From CAVORD01 sp963698535 (lineage in GTDB: Bacteria > Bacteroidota > Bacteroidia > Bacteroidales > VadinHA17): DNA of 64,000 nt. Made by a program: the position numbers and the translations under genes. Positions 28,442 to 37,032 of this stretch are shown one piece after another. Positions within the stretch are counted from its first letter, which is position 1. Each line of letters begins with the position of its first letter. The notes under the pieces are model-generated. The model was not told where the DNA came from. It searched no databases and saw only the letters and a program-made list of their open reading frames with translations. Where the stretch lies: contig CAVORD010000001.1 in assembly GCA_963698535.1 (NCBI GenBank), positions 1,984,001-2,048,000 on the forward strand, given 5' to 3'.

Positions 28442-28861
28442 ATGGAGCTTATCATTAAAAATATTGGAGAGATCGATTCAGTTGCCGGCCAGTTCCTGGA
28501 AATTCACAGAGGGAAGAGGATATTTGCCTTTTTTGGTGAGATGGGGTCGGGAAAGACAACCTTCATAAAAGCCCTTTGCCGCAGACTGGGAGTAACCGAT
28601 ATGGCGGTTAGCCCCTCATATACACTGGTTAATGAGTACCACATAAAAGGCGGCGACAAAATATATCACTTCGATTTTTACAGAATAAACCAACTGGAAG
28701 AGGTGTTTGATATTGGGATAGAGGAGTATTTCGACAGCGAGGAGATCTGTTTCCTTGAATGGCCTGAAAGGATAGAATCCATACTGCCGGCAGAAACTGT
28801 AAATGTCTATATTACTATTGGTAAGAATAATGAACGGATCCTTGCCTCTACTGAAATATAA
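28442..28861 (+). CDS. tsaE: tRNA threonylcarbamoyladenosine biosynthesis ATPase TsaE
   Basis: ATPase that supports the TsaB-TsaD complex in making t6A37 in tRNAs that read ANN codons. Walker A is FGEMGSGKTTFIKAL (near residues 30-38), followed by SPSYTLVNEYHI, IYHFDFYRI (Walker B region) and CFLEWPERIESILP. The 139-residue length is typical. It follows porX closely, an order seen in other Bacteroidota, so it may be co-transcribed with the secretion regulator without sharing its function. Confidence 0.93.
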   Translation: MELIIKNIGEIDSVAGQFLEIHRGKRIFAFFGEMGSGKTTFIKALCRRLGVTDMAVSPSYTLVNEYHIKGGDKIYHFDFYRINQLEEVFDIGIEEYFDSEEICFLEWPERIESILPAETVNVYITIGKNNERILASTEI

Positions 28862-28888
28862 CAGGGGTCGGAATACAACCTTTTTTCT

Positions 28889-28896
28889 TAACTTTG
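28889..28896 (+). promoter_or_regulatory. -7 box of ald promoter
   Basis: TAACTTTG matches TAnnTTTG, 22 bases before the ald ATG. No TTG is seen 19-21 bases upstream. Confidence 0.5.
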
Positions 28897-28918
28897 ATAA
28901 AAGGGCAAAACCGAAAAG

Positions 28919-30142
28919 ATGAAAGAATTTAGCAGTGCTTCTCCAAAGTACAATCTTACAAACAGTTCCATGATGCCTAAAGAGCAACTAATGGAGACAG
29001 CCAGTAAGACACGTTCCATATCCATTGGTATCCCATGGGAAGGCGCAGATGATGAAAAGAGAGTACCCATAACACCCGAAGCCACAGGACTGCTGGTTCA
29101 GCACGGCAATGAGGTGATAATTCAGGCTGGAGCCGGTTCTGGTGCAAACTATTCCGACCACGACTATAGTGAGAACGGAGCAATAGTAACAAAATCACTC
29201 ACGAGGATATTTGAGGCAGATGTAATTGTTAAATCAGCACCATTCAACATTAAGGACGTGAATCAGATGAGGGGAAACCAGGTGGTTATGTCATTTCTGA
29301 ATGTCCTGCAAATGAGCGAAGAGGTCCTTCAGGGTATGCTGAGAAAGAAAATAACAGCCCTTGCTTTTGAGAAGATAAAGGACTCCGATGGTGTATTTCC
29401 GGTTGTGGAGTCGATGAGTGAGATCGCCGGGATAACATCTGTTCTTATAGCCTCGGAATACCTCTCCAATATGCACGGAGGCAAAGGAATTATGCTTGGC
29501 GCAGTATCGGGGATCACTCCTACCAATGTAGTGATCATTGGAGCCAACACGGCCGGGGAATACGCAGCAAGGGCAGCGATGGGACTGGGTGCTGAGGTGA
29601 AACTTTTTGACAGCTCGGTCAATCGTCTGCGCAGGTTTCAGAACCTCATTGGTCAGCGGCTATTCACCTCTGTCTTTCATCCGCAGGTAATGCATAAGGC
29701 TTTGAAGTCGGCCGATGTACTGATCGGTGCCATAGAGCTGGAAGACCTGAAACCATGGTACTATATCACCGAAGATATGGTACGTCAGATGAAGAAAGGA
29801 TCGGTCATAATTGACCTTAGCATCGACAGGGGAGGTTGTATCGAAACAACCGAATGCAGGGCCCTTAAAGACCCAATATATGAGAAGCATGGAGTTATTC
29901 ATTTTTCAGCATGGAATATACCTTCGAGGGTTGCACGTACAGCCTCTATAGCCCTTAGTAATATCCTGACTCCCCTGCTACAGAATATTGCCGACTCAGG
30001 AAATATAACCCATATCCTTAAAAATGAGAACAGCCTGAGGAGCGGGGCTTATGTATATAATGGTATTCTGACAAACCAGACTCTCGGACAAAAATTCGGG
30101 ATACTATCCAAAGATCTTGATCTCCTGCTTTCGGCCTTTTAA
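28919..30142 (+). CDS. ald: Alanine dehydrogenase
   Basis: NAD-dependent interconversion of L-alanine with pyruvate and ammonia. The N-terminal catalytic domain has GIPWEGADDEKRVPITPEAT. The NAD-binding domain is marked by NVVIIGANTAGEYAARAAMGLGAEVKLFD. VIIDLSIDRGGCIETTE is the conserved loop after the cofactor site. The first ~30 residues (before TRSISIGIPWEG) are longer than in most relatives, so an internal ATG near 28970 is a possible true start. It ends with a 4-base overlap with the convergent carboxypeptidase gene. Confidence 0.9.
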   Translation: MKEFSSASPKYNLTNSSMMPKEQLMETASKTRSISIGIPWEGADDEKRVPITPEATGLLVQHGNEVIIQAGAGSGANYSDHDYSENGAIVTKSLTRIFEADVIVKSAPFNIKDVNQMRGNQVVMSFLNVLQMSEEVLQGMLRKKITALAFEKIKDSDGVFPVVESMSEIAGITSVLIASEYLSNMHGGKGIMLGAVSGITPTNVVIIGANTAGEYAARAAMGLGAEVKLFDSSVNRLRRFQNLIGQRLFTSVFHPQVMHKALKSADVLIGAIELEDLKPWYYITEDMVRQMKKGSVIIDLSIDRGGCIETTECRALKDPIYEKHGVIHFSAWNIPSRVARTASIALSNILTPLLQNIADSGNITHILKNENSLRSGAYVYNGILTNQTLGQKFGILSKDLDLLLSAF

Positions 30143-31062
30143 AAGCCCGGTAGTTCATATTTAATTGCAGCAGCACCTTTCTCCGGGGTGATCGTGCATT
30201 TCACACCCATATAGATAGCTCTGTTTACTGGTCTGTGACCGGCCGGGTAATCAAAAAAGAGAGGTACCCCAATACGGCCAATGGTCTCCTCCACTACCTG
30301 CCATGGCTCCATACCCCAGAGGGTTGTCCCCTCTGAAATCTGGTCGAGGCCCCCTACCAGTAAAGCTTTCAGGTTATTCAGCTTACCGGTAAGCCTCAGG
30401 TGCTGCATCATTCGGTCGAAGCGGTAGAGATATTCACCTGTCTCTTCTATAAATAATATCTTATCTGTTGTATCGATATCCCATTTTGTCCCGGCCAGTG
30501 CATTGATCAGTGTAAGATTCCCTCCTGTAATGATCCCCTCAACCTTCTCTTCTCTCAAGAATCGTCCTTTCCAGGTGTTCGACATATCACCCCCGAAGAG
30601 AGCTCGCCTCACACTCTCAACGGACTCCTTGTCAATAACCTCTTTGCCGTAGTTAGCAGGCATCTCGCCATGAATAGTAGCAATCCCGGTTTCAACGGCG
30701 AACCAGTTGTGAAGGACCGTGATGTCGCTAAAGCCTACCAGCCACTTAGGGCTTTTAAGCAGCTTTCTCTTGTCCAGTTTATCCACTATCCTTGTCAGAC
30801 CATGACCTCCACGGCTACAGAACAGAGCCTTTATCTCATTGTCATCGAGTGCCCACTGAAGATCTGCCAGCCGCTGCTCATCGCTTCCGGCAAAGATACC
30901 ATCCCTCATCAGGGCATTGCCTCCAATAACCGGGTTCAATCCCCAGCTTCTTATAACCTCTGTGCCGGCTAACAGTGCTGCCTCATTTACAATGCCCGAC
31001 GGTGAGATAACGGCAACATTATCGCCCGCTTTAAGGAATGGAGGTATGATCATTGATTTCAT
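30139..31062 (-). CDS. LD-carboxypeptidase (S66 family)
   Basis: Serine peptidase that removes the terminal D-alanine from murein tetrapeptides during cell-wall recycling. Family marks are FLKAGDNVAVISPSG at the N-terminus, LFCSRGGHGLTRIVDKLD, the nucleophile region KWLVGFSDITVLHNW, and GEMPANYG. The C-terminal part carries EGIITGGNLTLINALAGT, ILFIEETGEYLYRFDRMM and GHRPVNRAIYMG (Glu and His of the Ser-Glu-His triad). The 307-residue length fits. There is no signal peptide, so it acts in the cytoplasm like LdcA. Confidence 0.9.
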   Translation of the reverse strand: MKSMIIPPFLKAGDNVAVISPSGIVNEAALLAGTEVIRSWGLNPVIGGNALMRDGIFAGSDEQRLADLQWALDDNEIKALFCSRGGHGLTRIVDKLDKRKLLKSPKWLVGFSDITVLHNWFAVETGIATIHGEMPANYGKEVIDKESVESVRRALFGGDMSNTWKGRFLREEKVEGIITGGNLTLINALAGTKWDIDTTDKILFIEETGEYLYRFDRMMQHLRLTGKLNNLKALLVGGLDQISEGTTLWGMEPWQVVEETIGRIGVPLFFDYPAGHRPVNRAIYMGVKCTITPEKGAAAIKYELPGF

Positions 31063-31171
31063 GACATATTGTAATAACTGTAAATTTAATCCCTTTGCTG
31101 TTTATTCCAAAACTTACTGTACAGCACATCTTCTACAAAGACTCCCACTTATACAACACCTATATTTTATT

Positions 31172-31179
31172 TATCTTTG
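31172..31179 (+). promoter_or_regulatory. -7 box of metG promoter
   Basis: TATCTTTG matches TAnnTTTG, 26 bases before the metG ATG. The -33 TTG is not evident. Confidence 0.5.
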
Positions 31180-31205
31180 TCGGGTTAAAACGGAGTATAT
31201 AAATA

Positions 31206-33239
31206 ATGAAGAATTTTAAAAGACATCTTATAACCTCGGCTCTTCCCTATGCAAACGGGCCCATCCATATTGGTCATCTGGCAGGAGTATACGTACCCTC
31301 TGACATTTACACCAGATATCTCAGGATGAAGGGAGAGGATGTAATTCATATTTGTGGCTCCGATGAGCACGGTGTGCCTATAACCCTGAAGGCCAGGAAT
31401 GAAGGCATTAGCCCGCAGGAGGTGGTCGACAGGTATCACTCACTCAACAAGCAGGCTTTTGAAGATTTTGGGATCTCATTCGATATATACTCCCGTACCT
31501 CCAACCAGGTACATCATGAAACCGCTTCAGCTTTTTTCAAAAAGCTTTATGACGATGGTAAGTTCATTGAAAAGAGCAATGAGCAATATTATGATGAAGA
31601 GGCGGAGTGCTTTCTTGCCGACCGTTATATTACCGGTACCTGTCCTCATTGTGCCAATGAAAAGGCCTATGGTGATCAGTGTGAGAAGTGTGGTACTACT
31701 CTTAACGCCACCGATCTTATCAACCCCCGGTCGACGGTAAGCGGCGGCACTCCTGTAATGAAGGAGACGAGGCACTGGTACCTGCCACTGGAAGATTATC
31801 AGAAGTGGCTCGAACAGTGGATCCTTGAAGATCATAAAGAATGGAAGTCGAATGTATACGGGCAGTGTAAATCGTGGCTCGACCATGGTCTTCAGGCAAG
31901 AGCCGTTAGCCGCGACCTCGACTGGGGCGTTCCTGTCCCCGTCGATGGTGCCGAGGGCAAGGTACTGTATGTATGGTTCGATGCCCCGATCGGATATATA
32001 TCCGCTACAAGAGAGCTCACCCCTGAATGGGAAAAATACTGGAAAGACCCGGAAACCAGAATGCTCCATTTTATCGGCAAGGACAATATAGTGTTCCACT
32101 GTATTATCTTTCCGGCGATGCTGAAGGCGGAAGGTAGTTTTATCCTTCCTGAAAATGTTCCGGCCAACGAGTTCCTTAACCTTGAAAATGATAAGATATC
32201 AACCTCCAGAAACTGGGCTGTATGGCTGCATGAGTACCTGCAGGATTTTCCCGGGCAGCAGGATGTGCTAAGGTATACACTCTGCTCCAATGCCCCGGAA
32301 GCAAAGGATAATGACTTCACATGGAAAGATTTTCAGGCCAGGAACAATAACGAGCTGGTGGCAATACTTGGAAATTTTGTTAACCGTGCTCTTGTTCTTA
32401 CCATGAAATATTACAACGGGGCCGTTCCGGAGCGTGGAACTACCGATGAGTACGATCAGGAGGTACTGAAGAGTATCACTTCCGTTCGCAGAAGTGTGGA
32501 ATCATCACTCGACACCTTCCGGTTCAGGGAGGCACTCAAAGAGGCCATGAACCTTGCCCGTATAGGGAACAAGTATCTTGCCGACACAGAACCGTGGAAA
32601 CTTATCAAAACCGATCCTTCACGGGTAATGACCATTATGAACATTGCCCTACAGATAACTGCCAACCTCACAATAGTGCTGGAGCCATTCCTTCCCTTCT
32701 CAATGAAGAAACTAAGTGGCTGGCTTAATATCGAAGCAATGAGATGGGAAGATGCCGGCCGGGAAAATATCCTCACCACCGGACATATGATAAGCAATCC
32801 GGATCTGCTGTTTGCCAAAATAGAGGATGATGAGATCGACAAGCAGATAGCCCGGCTACAAGAGACAAAACGACAAAATGAATCATCAGCTATGATAGCC
32901 GAACCGGAAAAAGCTGCAGTGAACTTCGATCAGTTTACTGCGGTAGATATCAGAACAGCAACTATCCTTGATGCCGAAAAGGTTCCAAAGACAACCAAGC
33001 TCCTTAAACTTACCGTCGATACCGGGATAGATAAGAGAACAATTGTATCAGGAATAGCGGAGTACTATGAGCCTAAGGACATAGTAGGGAAACAGGTATC
33101 TGTTATTGTTAACCTGGAGCCCAGGAAAATAAAGGGAATAGAATCCAGAGGAATGATCCTTCTTGCTGAGGAGCATGACGGAAGGCTTGTATTTATTTCA
33201 CCGGTAGCACCGGTGTCCAATGGGAGCACGATAAGATAG
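31206..33239 (+). CDS. metG: Methionyl-tRNA synthetase
   Basis: Charges tRNA-Met. The class I core shows the HIGH motif in YANGPIHIGHLAG, a zinc knuckle (CPHCANEKAYGDQCEKCG) in the connective peptide, and a KMSKS variant reading DKISTSRNW. The anticodon-binding helices run through ~residue 550. The C-terminal ~110 residues form a tRNA-binding OB domain (FTAVDIRTATILDAEKVP; SVIVNLEPRKIKGIESRGMILLA). The 677-residue length matches the MetG1 type with fused C-terminal domain. It converges with the SPOR gene, six bases apart. Confidence 0.95.
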   Translation: MKNFKRHLITSALPYANGPIHIGHLAGVYVPSDIYTRYLRMKGEDVIHICGSDEHGVPITLKARNEGISPQEVVDRYHSLNKQAFEDFGISFDIYSRTSNQVHHETASAFFKKLYDDGKFIEKSNEQYYDEEAECFLADRYITGTCPHCANEKAYGDQCEKCGTTLNATDLINPRSTVSGGTPVMKETRHWYLPLEDYQKWLEQWILEDHKEWKSNVYGQCKSWLDHGLQARAVSRDLDWGVPVPVDGAEGKVLYVWFDAPIGYISATRELTPEWEKYWKDPETRMLHFIGKDNIVFHCIIFPAMLKAEGSFILPENVPANEFLNLENDKISTSRNWAVWLHEYLQDFPGQQDVLRYTLCSNAPEAKDNDFTWKDFQARNNNELVAILGNFVNRALVLTMKYYNGAVPERGTTDEYDQEVLKSITSVRRSVESSLDTFRFREALKEAMNLARIGNKYLADTEPWKLIKTDPSRVMTIMNIALQITANLTIVLEPFLPFSMKKLSGWLNIEAMRWEDAGRENILTTGHMISNPDLLFAKIEDDEIDKQIARLQETKRQNESSAMIAEPEKAAVNFDQFTAVDIRTATILDAEKVPKTTKLLKLTVDTGIDKRTIVSGIAEYYEPKDIVGKQVSVIVNLEPRKIKGIESRGMILLAEEHDGRLVFISPVAPVSNGSTIR

Positions 33240-33245
33240 GAGTAT

Positions 33246-34220
33246 CTACTTCTCTTTTGATATCCAGAGATCGGGATATTTGTCGCTCATCTCCTTAGTG
33301 AAGACTATTGCTTTACTGTATTCGTTAAACTCACGCATTGCAACACGGTAAAAGCCATTGGACAAAAGCCTTAATTCAGGATTATAACCCTGCTTAACAA
33401 GCTTTTCGGAGAGACGTAATGCGTTATCCTCTGACCTGAAACTTCCGGCGATAACCTTAAAAACACCTTCAACCACTGGCTCCGCTATGGCAATTTCAGT
33501 CTCTTTTCCCGGTTCCGCAACTGCTGATTCGTCGGGCCGGGCAGTGAAAGACTGAGTATAAGATGTTTTTTCTTCGCTGTTAGCTTTGATGTTCTCATCC
33601 AATTGGGCGGAGAGAAGAGGATTCATTGATGATTGCTCGACCTTGCCCTTAAAGAGATCATATTTCAGAGGCACAAATACCAAAGCTGTTGCCAATGGTA
33701 TTACAACTGCCGCCCGCCACATCACTCTTCTTAGAGATGCACTTCTGTTTATCTTTTCTTCCCTGGTTTTACCGATTCTCATCGCAGAATGTTTCTGCTC
33801 TACCGGTGAACGGTGAAATGAATCGAGCCCATAGGAGCTAAGAAGAAAGTTGGAGGATCTATCAGGTTCAAAAAGAGGGTTGCCCTCACTATTCAGAGTA
33901 AAAGTGCCTATCTGATCAAATGTAACGCTTGTGCCACCTGACAGTTTTCGCTTCAGATCATCGACGTACTCAGAAACAATATTTCTGGCATCCCCGTAAT
34001 TCACTCCCAGCGATGAGGAGACTTTTCCAATAAGAAGGCCGTCATTGCTGTTAAGATTCCTGTTAAATGATATCTGCTTCAATGGAGGATAGAAGGTGCT
34101 GCTGCTCTTCTCAATAGAAGCAGGCATATAGTTACCAATGAACCCACCAAAACCAGGAATAATAACACAATCGTGTTCCAGTAACAGATCCCTGATAAAT
34201 GCAGTTATATCTTTTCTCAT
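33246..34220 (-). CDS. HU-CCDC81 and SPOR domain-containing protein
   Basis: A 324-residue protein seen only in Bacteroidota relatives. The N-terminus holds two HU-like (CCDC81-type) segments (ITAFIRDLLLEHDCVIIPGFGGFIGNY; ARNIVSEYVDDLKRKLSGG..FDQIGTF). A single membrane helix follows near residue 165 (MWRAAVVIPLATALVFVPL), then a low-complexity linker. The C-terminal SPOR domain (GVFKVIAGSFRSEDNALRLSEKL..YRVAMREF) should bind denuded septal peptidoglycan. The HU part would face the cytoplasm and could touch DNA, so it may link nucleoid and division site. That role is inferred. Confidence 0.85.
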   Translation of the reverse strand: MRKDITAFIRDLLLEHDCVIIPGFGGFIGNYMPASIEKSSSTFYPPLKQISFNRNLNSNDGLLIGKVSSSLGVNYGDARNIVSEYVDDLKRKLSGGTSVTFDQIGTFTLNSEGNPLFEPDRSSNFLLSSYGLDSFHRSPVEQKHSAMRIGKTREEKINRSASLRRVMWRAAVVIPLATALVFVPLKYDLFKGKVEQSSMNPLLSAQLDENIKANSEEKTSYTQSFTARPDESAVAEPGKETEIAIAEPVVEGVFKVIAGSFRSEDNALRLSEKLVKQGYNPELRLLSNGFYRVAMREFNEYSKAIVFTKEMSDKYPDLWISKEK

Positions 34221-34239
34221 TAACCTTTCAGTTGTAGGA

Positions 34240-34247
34240 CAAATTTA
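34240..34247 (-). promoter_or_regulatory. -7 box of SPOR-protein promoter
   Basis: The minus strand reads TAAATTTG, matching TAnnTTTG, 20 bases before the ATG at 34220. Confidence 0.45.
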
Positions 34248-34329
34248 GTAAAAATTGACCTTGAAAAGTTAACTCTGTACAATTATTTTCAAAATGTACT
34301 ATCTTCGCTCCGGCTGTAATCATATTCTT

Positions 34330-35463
34330 ATGAAACCAATACAGATGGTTGACCTGAAGTCGCAGTATCTTAGGATCAGAACTGAGGTAAATGCGGCCAT
34401 ACAGGGTGTAATCGACAGTACATCCTTCATTAAAGGAGGGGAAGTGGCGTTATTTGAAGAGGAACTTGCTGCTTATCTTGATGTTAAGCATGTAATAAGT
34501 TGTGGCAACGGCACCGATGCGCTGCAGATAGCACTGATGGCACTGGACCTTAAGCCCGGCGACGAGGTGATAACCACCAACTTTACCTTCATCGCAACAC
34601 TTGAAGTAATCGCATTAATGGGGCTCACACCTGTTATTGTAGATGCAGAGCCCGACACATTCAACATCTCTCCCGACAGGATAAGAGAAGCACTTACGCC
34701 AAGGACAAGGGCAATCATCCCTGTTCATCTCTTTGGCCAGTGTGCCAATATGGATGAGATCCTTCGCATTGCAAGGAAGAATAATCTCTTCGTTATTGAA
34801 GATGCAGCTCAGGCTACTGGTGCTGAATATCAGTTCCCCAACGGGAAGGTAATGAAAGCGGGCACCATGGGGACTATTGGTACAACATCCTTTTTCCCCT
34901 CGAAAAACCTTGGTTGCTATGGCGATGGAGGAGCTATGTTCACAAACGACGATCACCTGGCAAAAAAACTAAGATCGATCGCGAACCATGGTATGGAGGT
35001 GAAATACCATCACGACACTATTGGTGTTAACTCCAGACTCGATACCATCCAGGCAGCCATATTGAGAATTAAGCTTCCATATCTTGAAGCTTATCACCAG
35101 GCACGCTTAAATACTGCCAACTTCTACGACGAGGCTTTTGAGGGTATGGTGGGAATTATACCCCCGGCCAGATCAGCCGTATCTTCCCATATCTTTCACC
35201 AGTACACCCTGAAGGTGAGGGCATCAATCAGGAATAAACTTCAGGCTTTTTTACTGGAGAGAGAAATTCCTTCAATGGTCTATTATCCGATCCCCCTTCA
35301 CCGGCAGAAAGCCTTCCTTCACCTGGGTTATCATGAAGATGCATTCCCTGTGTCTAATGAGCTATGCAGCACCGTGTTGAGCCTGCCCATGCACACCGAG
35401 CTGGATGAAGGTCAGCTCGATTATATTACAAGGACATTTATCGAGTTTTACGAACACGATTAA
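34330..35463 (+). CDS. wbpE: DegT/DnrJ/EryC1 nucleotide-sugar aminotransferase (WbpE type)
   Basis: PLP enzyme expected to aminate the 3-keto group of a UDP-sugar acid. The start at 34330 (MKPIQMVDLKSQYLRI) fits the family N-terminus. Visible motifs are ISCGNGTDALQIALMAL, VITTNFTFIATLEV, PVHLFGQCANMDEI, VIEDAAQATGAEY, the PLP lysine near residue 192 in TSFFPSKNLGCYGDGG, and NSRLDTIQAAIL. It opens a tight run of six sugar genes, and the next three match WbpD, WbpB and WbpA. That set is why I prefer WbpE/WlbC over other aminotransferases of this broad family. Confidence 0.85.
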   Translation: MKPIQMVDLKSQYLRIRTEVNAAIQGVIDSTSFIKGGEVALFEEELAAYLDVKHVISCGNGTDALQIALMALDLKPGDEVITTNFTFIATLEVIALMGLTPVIVDAEPDTFNISPDRIREALTPRTRAIIPVHLFGQCANMDEILRIARKNNLFVIEDAAQATGAEYQFPNGKVMKAGTMGTIGTTSFFPSKNLGCYGDGGAMFTNDDHLAKKLRSIANHGMEVKYHHDTIGVNSRLDTIQAAILRIKLPYLEAYHQARLNTANFYDEAFEGMVGIIPPARSAVSSHIFHQYTLKVRASIRNKLQAFLLEREIPSMVYYPIPLHRQKAFLHLGYHEDAFPVSNELCSTVLSLPMHTELDEGQLDYITRTFIEFYEHD

Positions 35464-35465
35464 GA

Positions 35466-36047
35466 ATGGAAAAAGATTACTTCGCTCACGAATCGGCAGT
35501 TATTGACGAAGGCTGTATTATTGGAAAAGGGACACATATATGGCATTTCTCTCACATTATGAAGGATTCTGTTTTAGGAGAAAAATGTAACCTCGGACAA
35601 AATGTGGTCATCTCTCCGGGAGTGAGGATCGGCAATAATGTAAAGATCCAGAATAATGTCTCTGTTTACACGGGGGTAATATGCGAAGATGATGTCTTTC
35701 TGGGACCATCAATGGTATTTACCAATATTATCAATCCCAGGAGTGCCATTGTAAGAAAGGACCAGTATGTGGAGACAGTGGTTGAACAAGGAGCCTCAAT
35801 AGGTGCCAATGCAACCATTATCTGTGGTAACAGAATAGGACGATACTCCCTTATTGGTGCTGGTGCCGTTGTTACCAAAAGCGTTGAACCATATGCACTT
35901 GTAATGGGTAATCCGGCCCGGCAGACAGGCTGGGTAAGCGAATATGGTCATAAGCTCAGCTTCAACAGCAAGGGATTGTCACAATGCCCTGAATCGGGCC
36001 ATCATTACAGGCTCGCAAACGGCAAGGTTTCGAGAATAAATTGTTAG
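35466..36047 (+). CDS. wbpD: UDP-sugar N-acetyltransferase, left-handed beta helix (WbpD type)
   Basis: Acetyl-CoA-dependent transferase expected to acetylate the 3-amino group made by the upstream enzyme. It shows hexapeptide repeats from ~residue 10 to 150 (IIGKGTHIWHFSHIM; NLGQNVVISPGVRIGNNVKIQNNVSVY; ASIGANATIICGNRIGRYSLIGAGAVVTKSV) and the acyl-CoA end MGNPARQTGWVS. The FTNIINPRSAI segment is typical of WbpD/WlbB. The 193-residue length fits. It starts two bases after the aminotransferase stop. Confidence 0.88.
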   Translation: MEKDYFAHESAVIDEGCIIGKGTHIWHFSHIMKDSVLGEKCNLGQNVVISPGVRIGNNVKIQNNVSVYTGVICEDDVFLGPSMVFTNIINPRSAIVRKDQYVETVVEQGASIGANATIICGNRIGRYSLIGAGAVVTKSVEPYALVMGNPARQTGWVSEYGHKLSFNSKGLSQCPESGHHYRLANGKVSRINC

Positions 36048-36072
36048 ATTTGTTCTTATAAATTTTCATCTT

Positions 36073-37029
36073 ATGAGCACCGGTCCTAAAAATTTCGGCC
36101 TTATAGGTGTTGCAGGCTTTATAGCCTCACGCCACCTTCGGGCGATCAAGGATACAGGGAACAACCTTCTTGCCAGCCTGGACAAATTCGACAGTGTAGG
36201 AATAATAGACAGCTACTTCCCAAAAAGCGATTTCTTTGTTGAGTTTGAAAGGTTCGACAGACACTTTGAAAAACTTAAAAGAACAGGTACTAAAATTGAT
36301 TATGTAAGTATTTGCTCGCCTAACTATCTTCACGATTCTCATATACGATTTGCCCTTCGTCATCAGGCCGATGCTATTTGTGAGAAGCCTGTTGTTCTAA
36401 ACCCATGGAATGTTGATGCCCTGCAGGAGATAGAAGATGAGACCGGTAAGAAGGTCTTTAACATCTTGCAGCTCAGGCTTCACCCAAGAATTATTGAACT
36501 GCGCAATAAGGTGCTGGCAGGTCCGGCAGATAAAATCTATGATATTGATCTCACATATATAACCTCAAGGGGTAACTGGTATTTTATCTCATGGAAGGGC
36601 GATATGCAGAAGTCGGGAGGAGTAGCCACCAATATAGGTATCCATTTCTTCGATATGCTAATATGGATCTTCGGTGGTGTTAAAAAGAATGTTGTTCATC
36701 TTTCCAATGCAAACAAAACAGGTGGCTACCTTGAACTTGAAAGGGCACGGGTAAGATGGTTTCTTAGCCTTGACTCCGGTGATCTGCCCCCTGATGCTTC
36801 AAAAAATGGCTCAGCTACCTACCGGTCAATCCTTATCGACGGCGAAGAGATCGAATTTAGCGGTGGGTTTACCGATCTTCATACTCTCTCTTATATTGAT
36901 ATACTTGACGGAAAGGGATTTGGACTAAAGGATGCAAGACCATCCGTTGAAACAGCATACCAGATTAGAAACATATCGCCCGCCGGTCTGACGGGAGATT
37001 ATCATCCATTGATTAAAAAAGCAATTTAA
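36073..37029 (+). CDS. wbpB: Gfo/Idh/MocA oxidoreductase (WbpB type)
   Basis: NAD-dependent oxidase expected to make the 3-keto sugar acid that the aminotransferase uses. The Rossmann domain has FGLIGVAGFIASRHLRAI, then YVSICSPNYLHDSHIRFAL and ICEKPVVLNPWN (the EKP motif). The catalytic half contains NILQLRLHPRI, WKGDMQKSGGVATNIGIHFFDML and WIFGG. The 318-residue length and the Q(L)R(L)HP segment are like WbpB/WlbA. It is followed after three bases by the 6-dehydrogenase gene. Confidence 0.88.
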   Translation: MSTGPKNFGLIGVAGFIASRHLRAIKDTGNNLLASLDKFDSVGIIDSYFPKSDFFVEFERFDRHFEKLKRTGTKIDYVSICSPNYLHDSHIRFALRHQADAICEKPVVLNPWNVDALQEIEDETGKKVFNILQLRLHPRIIELRNKVLAGPADKIYDIDLTYITSRGNWYFISWKGDMQKSGGVATNIGIHFFDMLIWIFGGVKKNVVHLSNANKTGGYLELERARVRWFLSLDSGDLPPDASKNGSATYRSILIDGEEIEFSGGFTDLHTLSYIDILDGKGFGLKDARPSVETAYQIRNISPAGLTGDYHPLIKKAI

Positions 37030-37032
37030 TAT

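Noticed and set aside
30925..30945. tRNA T-arm-like string (GGGTTCAATCCCC)
   Set aside because: It is inside the carboxypeptidase coding region and there is no matching acceptor, D or anticodon stem around it.
31527..32320. Long antisense open frames opposite metG
   Set aside because: They overlap each other and the conserved metG core and show no domain-like pattern, so they are shadows of the real gene.
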